DNA of 6,654 nucleotides, from positions 1-6,654 of the forward strand of contig DOYB01000196.1 of the NCBI GenBank assembly GCA_003518745.1, written 5' to 3'. Made by a program: the position numbers and the translations under genes. The notes below the pieces were generated by a model. It worked only from the letters and a program-made list of their open reading frames with translations. It had not been told where the DNA came from and made no database searches. Position 1 is the stretch's first letter. Every line of letters begins with the position of its first letter. This document shows positions 1 to 6,451 of the stretch, piece after piece. Source of the stretch: Selenomonas sp. Its GTDB lineage: Bacteria; Bacillota; Negativicutes; Selenomonadales; Selenomonadaceae.

Positions 1-1018
1 CGGCCTTCCTGCTGCGACTCCTCCTAGATTGGCTTCTCCCCCCGGTCTTTGCCGAGGTTCTACGGGTTCTGCTCCCGCGCCCGGATGCCTGTTTCCCCTT
101 CTGCTCATTAAGCACGAATTTGTACAGATAGCCCTCACGGACACCTGCCTCGGTTACTTCAATGCTTTCACAGCCGAAGAATTTAGCCACCGTATGGAGA
201 ATAATCATACCCGGAAGAAGTGTACGCACGCGGTAAGGCACGCAACGAACAATCACGTCGAGAGCATCTGAGGGAACAGTCCCCTTTTTCGTGTTCTCCA
301 AGCGCTTGATTATCTTTCCAAGATCTGTGATTCTTATGGACGAGGTTTCAGCCGGCAAATGGAACATTTCCACAGCCAGTTTCTTCATGGCCCTAGCCGT
401 GCCTCCCACTCCGCAAATCATGGGGTATGGCCCTTTGTCAAAGTCCTCCGGCAGCTTGTTCAGCTCCGACAGAACCGCTGCCTTTATCTCCTTGCGCTCC
501 TTCTTCGTCGGAAGGATGTTTTCCACATAGCTGTCATAGGTGTTCAAAGAGCCGCAGGGAAGATCCACCACATGGCTCATACCTTCGCTTGTGTACGTTA
601 CAAGCTCCGCGCTTCCGCCGCCCACGTCCACCAAAAGTCCATTGGAAACGTGATCCGCCGCGTGGAATACACCCAGGAAATCCAGCTCTGCCTCTGTCTC
701 ACCGGAAATGACCTGCAGTTTAAGTCCTGATATCTTGCTGATTTCCTTTACTGCCTCGTCACAGTTCCGCGCGTTTCTGATGGCTGCCGTCGCGAAGGCA
801 TGAACCTCATCAATCTGCAGATCCTCGACCAGAATCCTGCACTCCTTGAGCACCTGGGAAACCCTGCGTATTCCCGATGGCATCAGATTGCCATTCTTTA
901 CATAAGAGGACAGTCCCACGGCCTCCTTGCGGTTGAGAACCTGGGTCAGTTGACCATACTCCAGCCGGTAAATATTGAGTCTGACTGTATTCGAACCCAC
1001 ATCGATAATCGCGTACAT
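1..1018 (-). CDS. ppx: Ppx/GppA-family exopolyphosphatase, 3' end off the left edge
   Basis: Family members hydrolyse terminal phosphates of polyphosphate or the 5' phosphate of pppGpp in the cytoplasm. The window holds 339 codons and no stop. Visible ASKHA-fold signatures: phosphate-1 loop DVGSNT (residues 6-11), ATAAIRNARN (76-85), the acidic GETEAEL motif (106-112), phosphate-2 loop DVGGGSAEL (131-139), GVGGTARAM near 203-211, and the C-terminal LPGMIIL...TEAGVREGYLY block (268-299). The catalytic domain therefore ends near residue 303, the usual size of the short, single-domain family. After it comes a tail from about 306 to at least 339 that is very rich in Arg, Lys, Ser and Gly and lacks acidic residues. 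ATG at 1018 begins directly with the MYAIIDVGSN strand, and AAGGAG lies 11 nt upstream inside the end of the IIC-EAL gene, whose stop is 5 nt away, so translational coupling is likely. Sequence alone does not separate Ppx from GppA activity. Confidence 0.93.
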   Translation of the reverse strand, partial: MYAIIDVGSNTVRLNIYRLEYGQLTQVLNRKEAVGLSSYVKNGNLMPSGIRRVSQVLKECRILVEDLQIDEVHAFATAAIRNARNCDEAVKEISKISGLKLQVISGETEAELDFLGVFHAADHVSNGLLVDVGGGSAELVTYTSEGMSHVVDLPCGSLNTYDSYVENILPTKKERKEIKAAVLSELNKLPEDFDKGPYPMICGVGGTARAMKKLAVEMFHLPAETSSIRITDLGKIIKRLENTKKGTVPSDALDVIVRCVPYRVRTLLPGMIILHTVAKFFGCESIEVTEAGVREGYLYKFVLNEQKGKQASGRGSRTRRTSAKTGGRSQSRRSRSRKA

Positions 1019-1023
1019 ACCTT

Positions 1024-3207
1024 TCACTGCTCCTTTTCCTTGCTGTCACTAACATCTTCCGATACTTGCTTTCCGATTTCTTTCGCCTTTCCACTCTTGA
1101 CAAGCTTGAGCATTTCGTCCATACTCACCGGCTTGCTGTAAAGATAACCTTGGAATATTTCACAGCCCAGTTCAATAAGCTTATTGCGCTGTGGAACATT
1201 ATCAACGAACTCAGCTATTACCATGAGCCCCATATCCTTGCTCAGTTGAGTCAATGAACGTACAATATGCTGGCTGTTGGTATTTTCGATGACATCCCGG
1301 GTTATGGAACCGTCCAGCTTCACCACATCGAACTGATTTGTCATAAGATATGCCACAGACGTATGTCCCATTCCGAAATCGTCTATCAACAGCTTATGCC
1401 CCTTTTTCTTTAACCGATGAAGGCGCTCTATGTTTTCCTCTGTTCCTGCCAGAGCATCCTGCTCCGTTATTTCTATCCAAAGCTGTTTGGGATCAATTCC
1501 CGCCATCCTCACGGCCCTGTCCAGATTATCCTCCAATTCGTCATAGGCCAGCGATTCACCGGTAATATTAACCGAAATTTTATATGTACCCTCCAGATTT
1601 TCATTCATCTTCTTTATGCCACGACAGCTTTCCTGAAAGATGAACTCTTCCAACGCGGGCAAATAGTCGCCCAGCTTTGCTATGGAAATTATCATGGGAG
1701 GATACAGGAATCCCGCCAGCGGGTGATCCCACCTGAGCAATGCCTCCGCGCCCAGAAAGGTGCCGTCCGCTTTGAACTGGGGCTGATAGACCATGAACAG
1801 CTTTCGCTTGTATATGGCCTCCTCAAGATCACGGACAAGAACAAAGAACACCCTAAGCTGCTTCTCGGACAAATCATTCAGTACAAGGGGCTGCGTGCCG
1901 CTTTCCATATAGCGGTAATATTCCTCGAAGCTCTTGAACTGCTTGGAGAACTCTCCCGCGCTAAGCCTTTCATAGAGCCGCATGAAGGGCAGATAGCAAA
2001 ATGTATTTCCCACTATCAGCAGCATCTGAAGGACACCGCCCTGCCATGAATCTGTTGCCAGATAACCGTATATCGGCGCGGGTATCGTCCAGCTCACGTC
2101 ATGTGAAATCAGGGGAACCGCCCCCACATACATACAGAGATAGACGATCAGCAGATCCAGCAAGGGCAGAAACAGGAAGGGTATGGCAAATGCCGGATTG
2201 CATATGACCGGAATACCAAACACCAGTATGCTCGGCATATTGAATATAACCGGCAGCAACGCCAGCTTTGCAGTCGAGAGGAAAATCTTGTTGTTTGAAA
2301 AGAACAAGATTGCCAAAGTAAGGGGCAGAATTGCTCCCATGCCTCCCATGTATGAAAATTTCAGGAAGGAATCCGTGGCAATAACGTTATGAATATTTAC
2401 TCCGGCTGAACCAAAAGCCTCCATATAGTGAAAATACTGGTTATGTATATCAAAGAGAACATCCTCTCCTGATATGCCAAGAAAGCTGAAGGTCGCTGAA
2501 ACCAGCATATAAGCCGCTGTCCGCAATGCCTCGGAATCAATCGCGGCAAAGACACTGCTGGCGCTTTGGGAAACGGCCATCTGCAACGGCACATTGCCCG
2601 TCAAGCACAGTACAAACCGATGGCACATGAGAATAGTGCCCATGGTAAGCACAAAGGTAGGGATCGCGTAGACTGCTGTTGTGAGATACGGATTCAGCAC
2701 TACGGGAAACATACGGTTTCCTATAGGGATAGTCCGAAGCAGGAAAAACCTGTATACATGACAGGTCAGTACCGCAAAAAGCACTGCAGAGAAGCTATGG
2801 CCAAAGGTCCACGACGTATCTATCTCAACCATCGCATTGCCCACAATCTGCTGGGATATAATGAACACCACCAGACTTGCGAGAGGCAGTATAACGGCAT
2901 TGCCGGCAGGCAGCTTCCACAATGTTGAAAAGCTGTAGCTGATGGTTATAACAAGCATCATAGCTCCGTAGCTATTGAGTACCGTCTCAAGGATGCTAAG
3001 AGGCTCCTTTATCAGCCAACTGGCAGGCCCCGCCAGGAAATCCTGATAGGCGGGAATCGGTATTGACAGTATTAGGTATGAAAACCCCGATACGACAGCT
3101 AATGCTATGAGCAGAATATACCCCTGCTGAATCGCACGTATCGTAACGTTGTTCATTATTTTGTTAACGGCTCTCATAAATACGGAATTATCCCTAAACA
3201 CCGACAT
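1024..3207 (-). CDS. PTS EIIC-like membrane domain fused to c-di-GMP phosphodiesterase (EAL) domain
   Basis: Predicted 727-residue inner-membrane protein. Residues ~1-415 resemble the lactose/cellobiose/chitobiose EIIC family, with about ten hydrophobic segments (near 29-48, 78-96, 104-122, 138-158, 176-200, 230-247, 286-304, 316-334, 342-364, 391-409), a GGMGAIL loop (288-294), FNMPSILVFGIPV (322-334) where the family has FNINEPIIFGLPI, and SWQGGVLQ (387-394). The family's GIHG is GISG here (244-247), and the NEP Glu is Ser326. Residues ~416-465 form a linker. Residues ~466-700 are a complete EAL domain: E488 (EALLRW), N547, E579 (EIT), D609-D610 (DDFG), K630, E666 (AEFVD), Q686 (QGY). The spacings match RocR's catalytic set, so hydrolysis of c-di-GMP to pGpG is expected. 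No GGDEF, EIIA or EIIB domain is present. The start at 3207 is chosen because AGGGAAGGGGGG abuts it; Met12 has no Shine-Dalgarno. It lies 34 nt after metF and 5 nt before ppx. Confidence 0.93.
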   Translation of the reverse strand: MSVFRDNSVFMRAVNKIMNNVTIRAIQQGYILLIALAVVSGFSYLILSIPIPAYQDFLAGPASWLIKEPLSILETVLNSYGAMMLVITISYSFSTLWKLPAGNAVILPLASLVVFIISQQIVGNAMVEIDTSWTFGHSFSAVLFAVLTCHVYRFFLLRTIPIGNRMFPVVLNPYLTTAVYAIPTFVLTMGTILMCHRFVLCLTGNVPLQMAVSQSASSVFAAIDSEALRTAAYMLVSATFSFLGISGEDVLFDIHNQYFHYMEAFGSAGVNIHNVIATDSFLKFSYMGGMGAILPLTLAILFFSNNKIFLSTAKLALLPVIFNMPSILVFGIPVICNPAFAIPFLFLPLLDLLIVYLCMYVGAVPLISHDVSWTIPAPIYGYLATDSWQGGVLQMLLIVGNTFCYLPFMRLYERLSAGEFSKQFKSFEEYYRYMESGTQPLVLNDLSEKQLRVFFVLVRDLEEAIYKRKLFMVYQPQFKADGTFLGAEALLRWDHPLAGFLYPPMIISIAKLGDYLPALEEFIFQESCRGIKKMNENLEGTYKISVNITGESLAYDELEDNLDRAVRMAGIDPKQLWIEITEQDALAGTEENIERLHRLKKKGHKLLIDDFGMGHTSVAYLMTNQFDVVKLDGSITRDVIENTNSQHIVRSLTQLSKDMGLMVIAEFVDNVPQRNKLIELGCEIFQGYLYSKPVSMDEMLKLVKSGKAKEIGKQVSEDVSDSKEKEQ

Positions 3208-3219
3208 CCCCCCTTCCCT
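3208..3219 (-). promoter_or_regulatory. G-rich ribosome binding site of the IIC-EAL gene
   Basis: On the minus strand AGGGAAGGGGGG runs directly into the ATG at 3207. The AAGG or GGGA core gives a short spacing of about 4 nt if the last Gs act as spacer. It supports the 3207 start over the next Met (3174), which has AT-rich DNA without a purine block upstream. The tight spacing may mean modest translation. Confidence 0.55.
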
Positions 3220-3241
3220 GCCAATAGTGTACCTCGATTAT

Positions 3242-4105
3242 TCACAGCAGGCTGCGCACACTCTCACTTATCTTACGGGCAATATACGGATTATTCATGG
3301 TATACAGATGAATTCCGTCAACGCCATGCCCCAAGAGATCAACAATCTGGTCGATGGCAAAAGCTATGCCAGCGTCCCGAAGCGCTTCCGGCTGGGCTTC
3401 GTACTTGGCCAGCACCCTCTGGAACTTGCGCGGAAGGGTCGCGCCGCAAAGTGTTACCATTCGCTCAATCTGCTTTTTACTGGTCACGGGCATAATACCG
3501 GCTTCAATGGGAACATTGATTCCGGCCGCAGCCGTCTTTTCGCGAAATTCATAGAAATAATCATTATTGAAGAAAAGCTGGGATATCAGACGGTCAACAC
3601 CCGCATCCACCTTTTCCTTCAGATAGGCAATATCCGTTTTAAGATCCGGCGCCTCCACATGTCCCTCCGGATAACAGGCAGCGAAAATCTGTATTCTGTC
3701 TCCCACCTGTTCCCTGACAAAGGCCACCAAATCCCTAGCATAGCGAAAGTCCTGCTTAGGCTCCTCACCTGGCACCCTGTCACCACGAAGGGCAAGAAGC
3801 TTCTTTATGCCCTTTTCCTCCATCTGCTTCAGAGTTTCGATAACCTCATCCTTCGCAAAGTAGATACAAGGAAGATGAACCACACCCTCCCTACCATACT
3901 TATCCTGAATGGCAGACGTGACCTCTATGGTACGGCTGCTTCCGCCGGAGGCAGAGCCTCCCGCCCCGCAGGTCACACTGATGAAATCCGGCTTCAAATC
4001 CGAAAGTTCCCCAAGTGCTTCATAAATTGAATCCAGAGGCATATCCCGTTTCGGTGGAAATACCTCAAAAGAAAAAATGGTCTTCGCCTGTTCCCCGATT
4101 CCCAT
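3242..4105 (-). CDS. metF: Methylenetetrahydrofolate reductase (MetF)
   Basis: Cytoplasmic flavoprotein of the MetF family: it reduces 5,10-methylene-THF to 5-methyl-THF, the methyl donor for methionine synthesis. In anaerobes it may also serve other one-carbon routes. The 287-residue product has normal family length and a TIM-barrel signature: FSFEVFPPKR (11-20) with E14 at the place of E. coli catalytic Glu28, VTCGAGG (44-50), HLPC (77-80), ALRGD (105-109) with D109 matching Asp120, AACYPEGH, QLFFNND and GIMPVTSKKQ. The segment after GAGG is Gly/Ser rich and about three residues longer than usual. The start at 4105 is preferred: GGAGGAG ends 5 nt upstream and the family's N-terminus begins close to it. 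An in-frame TTG at 4150 would add 15 unrelated residues. No metH or metE is visible here; instead the gene heads a probable operon with the IIC-EAL gene and ppx. Confidence 0.95.
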   Translation of the reverse strand: MGIGEQAKTIFSFEVFPPKRDMPLDSIYEALGELSDLKPDFISVTCGAGGSASGGSSRTIEVTSAIQDKYGREGVVHLPCIYFAKDEVIETLKQMEEKGIKKLLALRGDRVPGEEPKQDFRYARDLVAFVREQVGDRIQIFAACYPEGHVEAPDLKTDIAYLKEKVDAGVDRLISQLFFNNDYFYEFREKTAAAGINVPIEAGIMPVTSKKQIERMVTLCGATLPRKFQRVLAKYEAQPEALRDAGIAFAIDQIVDLLGHGVDGIHLYTMNNPYIARKISESVRSLL

Positions 4106-4110
4106 TACGA

Positions 4111-4117
4111 CTCCTCC
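4111..4117 (-). promoter_or_regulatory. Ribosome binding site that fixes the metF start
   Basis: Minus-strand GGAGGAG followed by five bases (TCGTA) and ATG at 4105. This near-ideal site decides the start against the longer in-frame TTG at 4150. Confidence 0.85.
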
Positions 4118-4195
4118 ATCCCAAGGAAATCCTGTATCAAGTGCCGACAACTAAATAACAAATCCAAATCCAATTTTCGATATTCGACACAAAAC

Positions 4196-4250
4196 AAAAA
4201 AATCCTGCCGGACATAAGGAAAACCGCACCTCATACGATGCGGTTTTCCC
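4196..4250 (-). terminator. Hairpin after ptsI, probable terminator or attenuator
   Basis: It starts 16 nt after the ptsI stop. On the minus strand GGAAAACCGCATC (4249-4237) pairs with GGTGCGGTTTTCC (4230-4218), 13 pairs including one U-G wobble, around a 6-nt loop GTATGA. The wobble exists only in the leftward transcript (it is an A-C mismatch in the other direction), which fits leftward transcription. A run of seven T lies at 4202-4196, but 15 nt beyond the stem rather than directly after it, so termination may be incomplete and metF could receive some read-through. Confidence 0.6.
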
Positions 4251-4266
4251 GAACTTACATTGGATT

Positions 4267-5979
4267 TCAGAGAATCTTCTGCAGATACTCTTTGATTTGA
4301 TCCCCGTCTTCCATCTTCATGACATCCGCAAGGATTTCCTTTGCCTTGATGGAGCTGATGGAGCGAATCTTTTCCTTGACTCGCGGAATGGAGGGAGCGC
4401 TCATGGAGAGCTCGCTGATGCCCATGCCCAAGAGCAGGACGGCAGCATTCGGATCGCTTGCCATCTCGCCGCACATGCCGGCCCAAATGCCGTTCTCACG
4501 GGCAGACTCAATGGTGAGCTTAATGAGGCGCAGCACCGACGGATTGAAGTGGTTATAGAGATAGGATATGCTCGCGTTTCCACGGTCAACCGCAAGGGTA
4601 TACTGGACCAGGTCGTTGGTTCCGATACTGAAGAAGTCCACGTATTTCGCAAGCACCGGAGTCATGACGGCAGCGGAAGGTGTCTCCACCATGATACCCA
4701 CCTGAACGTTATCCGCATATTTCTTGCCCTCATGGGTGAGCTCCGTCTTGGCTTCCTCAACTAGCTCCTTAACCTGCTTGAACTCATCCACATTGATAAC
4801 CATCGGCACCATGATGGCAGCCTTTCCATATACACCTGCCCGCAAAATAGCCTTGAGCTGCGGCATGAACAGGTCTCTTCTCTTCAGGCTGATACGCACG
4901 GCGCGATATCCAAGGAAGGGATTTTCCTCCGGGGGAATGTTGAGGTACGGCAGCGGCTTGTCACCGCCGATGTCCATAGTGCGAATGACGCAGAGATGTC
5001 CGTTGCACTTTTCGATAGCTTCCTTATAGAGCTTGAACTGATCCTCCTCGGTGGGAATGTCTTCACGTCCCATGAACACGAATTCCGAGCGGAAAAGTCC
5101 CACGCCTTCACAGCCATAGTTGTTCGCGTTGTCCACATCGGTGGGGAGACCGATGTTCGCCATGAGCTCAACACGGATGCCGTCCGTGGTAATGGCAGGC
5201 AAATCCTTAAGCTGCGCGTAATGTGCCTTAAGCTCTTCCTGTTTCTTAATCTTCTCCTGATAGCTGGCCCTATCCTCTTCAGTAGGACGGATAAGGATAT
5301 CTCCGGCTTCACCGTCAACAATGACGGGATCTCCATCGGCAATCTTGTCAATGGCAGTGCCGACACCAACCACGGTAGGAATAGCCCTTGCCTTTGCGAT
5401 GATAACCGCGTGAGCAGTGGTGCTGCCGGCGCCGAGAATAACACCGGCTATCTTATCCGTAGGCAGTCCGGCAATGACGGAGGGTTCGATTTCATGGCCG
5501 CAAAGGATAACGGCACCGTCTCCAATCTCAGGCTCCTTGACCCCAAGGATAAACTTTGCTATGCGCTTGCCGACATCACGAAGATCCACGGCGCGGGCGG
5601 CAAAATACTCATCGTCCATCTGCTCGAACTCATGAGCCATATCCTCGGCAGCCCTCAAAATTGCATGGGGAGCACTGGGAGTCTCTGCCTCATCCAATTT
5701 TTCCATTATCTTGTCAGCCAACGTAGGATCCTGCATCATAAGGCGATGGGCATCCATTATACCGGCCTGTTCGGTCAAATCCTGTGCCTTAAGCTGCTCA
5801 ATGCTCTTAGCCAGATTATCGGACACGGCAACCAACGCGTCCTGTGCCTTCTTCCGCTCTGCTTCCTTGTCAAGCGGCCGATAATTCACCAGGTAACCGT
5901 CCAAATTCTGTCCTGCCAGCATGATCTTTCCGATGGCTATTCCCGATATAACGCCCTTACCTTGTATTTTCTCTGCCAT
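4267..5979 (-). CDS. ptsI: PTS enzyme I (phosphoenolpyruvate-protein phosphotransferase)
   Basis: Enzyme I autophosphorylates from PEP on a histidine and passes the phosphate to HPr, the first step of all PTS sugar uptake. It is cytoplasmic and dimeric. At 570 residues it is full length. The N-terminal HPr-binding helical part covers ~1-140, the swivelling phosphohistidine domain ~145-230, and the PEP-binding TIM barrel ~255-545. Key residues sit one position after E. coli numbering: H190 (His189), R297 in GLFRSEF, R333 in RTMDIGGDK, E432 in GIMVETPSA, D456 in GTNDLVQYTLAVDR, and C503 in AGMCGEMA (Cys502). The loop around the histidine is unusual: GSTTAHAVIIAKA where EI normally has GGRTSHTAIMARS. 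The start at 5979 follows a GGGGGG block 7 nt upstream. ptsH lies upstream but is separated by a terminator rather than overlapping, and a hairpin follows the stop. Confidence 0.97.
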   Translation of the reverse strand: MAEKIQGKGVISGIAIGKIMLAGQNLDGYLVNYRPLDKEAERKKAQDALVAVSDNLAKSIEQLKAQDLTEQAGIMDAHRLMMQDPTLADKIMEKLDEAETPSAPHAILRAAEDMAHEFEQMDDEYFAARAVDLRDVGKRIAKFILGVKEPEIGDGAVILCGHEIEPSVIAGLPTDKIAGVILGAGSTTAHAVIIAKARAIPTVVGVGTAIDKIADGDPVIVDGEAGDILIRPTEEDRASYQEKIKKQEELKAHYAQLKDLPAITTDGIRVELMANIGLPTDVDNANNYGCEGVGLFRSEFVFMGREDIPTEEDQFKLYKEAIEKCNGHLCVIRTMDIGGDKPLPYLNIPPEENPFLGYRAVRISLKRRDLFMPQLKAILRAGVYGKAAIMVPMVINVDEFKQVKELVEEAKTELTHEGKKYADNVQVGIMVETPSAAVMTPVLAKYVDFFSIGTNDLVQYTLAVDRGNASISYLYNHFNPSVLRLIKLTIESARENGIWAGMCGEMASDPNAAVLLLGMGISELSMSAPSIPRVKEKIRSISSIKAKEILADVMKMEDGDQIKEYLQKIL

Positions 5980-5986
5980 ATCTTTT

Positions 5987-5992
5987 CCCCCC
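5987..5992 (-). promoter_or_regulatory. G-rich ribosome binding site of ptsI
   Basis: A hexamer of G on the minus strand sits 7 nt before the ATG at 5979 (AAAAGAT spacer). It resembles the G-run in front of the IIC-EAL gene more than a canonical AGGAGG. Confidence 0.6.
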
Positions 5993-6035
5993 GTTTACTT
6001 GGAACGACCATCATCGCCCCTGTAATTCTGAAAAA

Positions 6036-6070
6036 ATTATGAAAATTGTACCCAAAAAATTGGGGCTCAA
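6036..6070 (-). promoter_or_regulatory. Candidate ptsI promoter region
   Basis: This AT-rich stretch lies between the ptsH terminator and ptsI. On the minus strand it holds TTGAGC (6070-6065) and two -10-like hexamers, TACAAT (6050-6045) and CATAAT (6041-6036), each five of six to consensus. TTGAGC to TACAAT is only 14 nt, and no good -35 sits 17 nt from CATAAT, so the exact promoter is uncertain. A small CCCAA-TTTT-TTGGG dyad lies just upstream of TACAAT. A promoter is expected here because of the preceding terminator. Confidence 0.35.
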
Positions 6071-6081
6071 CGCCATACTTG

Positions 6082-6107
6082 AAAAAAGAGGCGGTGTTCT
6101 CCGCCTC
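6082..6107 (-). terminator. Intrinsic terminator after ptsH
   Basis: On the minus strand GAGGCGG (6107-6101), a 6-nt loop AGAACA and CCGCCTC (6094-6088) form a perfect seven-pair GC-rich stem followed at once by six T (6087-6082). It starts about 20 nt after the ptsH stop. This is a textbook Rho-independent terminator between ptsH and ptsI. Confidence 0.9.
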
Positions 6108-6126
6108 CTCCGGGAAAATTTCTTTC

Positions 6127-6393
6127 TTACTCTTCGCCGAACTTCGAAGCAACAAGATCTTTCAATGACTTTACTGCTTCAGCCTCATCAGGGCCGTCTG
6201 CGCAAATGGTGATTTCCGTACCCTTCACAAGTCCCATGCTCATGATCATAAGGATGCTTTTCGCGTCAACGGTCTTGCCCTTAGCCTTGATCTGAACCTT
6301 GGACTTGAACTTCGTTGCGGTCTGAACAAAAATGGAGGCCGGACGTGCATGGATACCAGTCTTGTTCTCAATGGTGATCGTTTCTTCTGTCAT
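6127..6393 (-). CDS. ptsH: Phosphocarrier protein HPr
   Basis: HPr takes the phosphate from enzyme I on His15 and hands it to the EIIA domains of sugar permeases; it is a small cytoplasmic protein. The 88 residues match normal HPr length. The active site TGIHARPAS is at residues 12-20 with H15 and R17. The regulatory site AKSILMIMSMG is at 44-54 with S46 followed by the hydrophobic I47, L48 and M51. In Firmicutes HPr kinase/phosphorylase modifies Ser46 for carbon catabolite control, so this organism probably has HprK. The start at 6393 is backed by GGGAGAGG 7 nt upstream (6408-6401). The gene has its own promoter upstream and its own terminator downstream, so it can be expressed apart from ptsI. 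Confidence 0.97.
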   Translation of the reverse strand: MTEETITIENKTGIHARPASIFVQTATKFKSKVQIKAKGKTVDAKSILMIMSMGLVKGTEITICADGPDEAEAVKSLKDLVASKFGEE

Positions 6394-6420
6394 TTGAATA
6401 CCTCTCCCATCTGTGATAAA

Positions 6421-6434
6421 TTCAAGCGATTAGA
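6421..6434 (+). promoter_or_regulatory. Weak cre-like site in the ptsH leader
   Basis: TTCAAGCGATTAGA keeps the core AAGCGNTT of the catabolite responsive element TGAAAGCGNTTNCA and matches 9 of 12 defined positions, but misses the outer G and C. It lies in the predicted 5' untranslated region, where a bound CcpA could act as a roadblock. It may be chance, and a CcpA orthologue is not shown here. Confidence 0.2.
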
Positions 6435-6451
6435 GTATACTTTCGCCGTAA

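Noticed and set aside
3208..3213. Run of six G before the IIC-EAL start as a phase-variable tract
   Set aside because: Six bases is short for slippage, and it is more simply part of the ribosome binding site; a similar run precedes ptsI.
4106..4150. Longer MetF starting at an in-frame TTG (4150)
   Set aside because: The 15 extra residues are outside the family's N-terminus and the TTG has no clear Shine-Dalgarno, while ATG 4105 has GGAGGAG at 5 nt.
4132..4172. Promoter-like TTGTTA - 17 nt - GATACA before metF
   Set aside because: Only four of six and three of six matches, so no better than expected in AT-rich DNA. The TTGGATTTGGATTTG microrepeat next to it is also too short to interpret.
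4106..4195. SAM riboswitch, T-box or cobalamin riboswitch upstream of metF
   Set aside because: The leader is under 100 nt and lacks the paired helices or conserved boxes of these elements.
4151..4486. Leftward 111-codon frame over the end of ptsI
   Set aside because: It overlaps the conserved C-terminus of enzyme I in another frame and runs through the terminator hairpin; it is not a gene.
4996..6042. Long rightward open frame of 348 codons opposite ptsI
   Set aside because: It lies wholly antisense to a clear enzyme I, has no recognisable domain and no ribosome binding site; it is a by-product of codon bias. The same applies to rightward frames at 3149-4030 and 1417-2049.
6434..6439. Second ptsH promoter with -10 TATACT
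   Set aside because: No -35 hexamer at a suitable distance; the extended -10 at 6509-6514 is far stronger.
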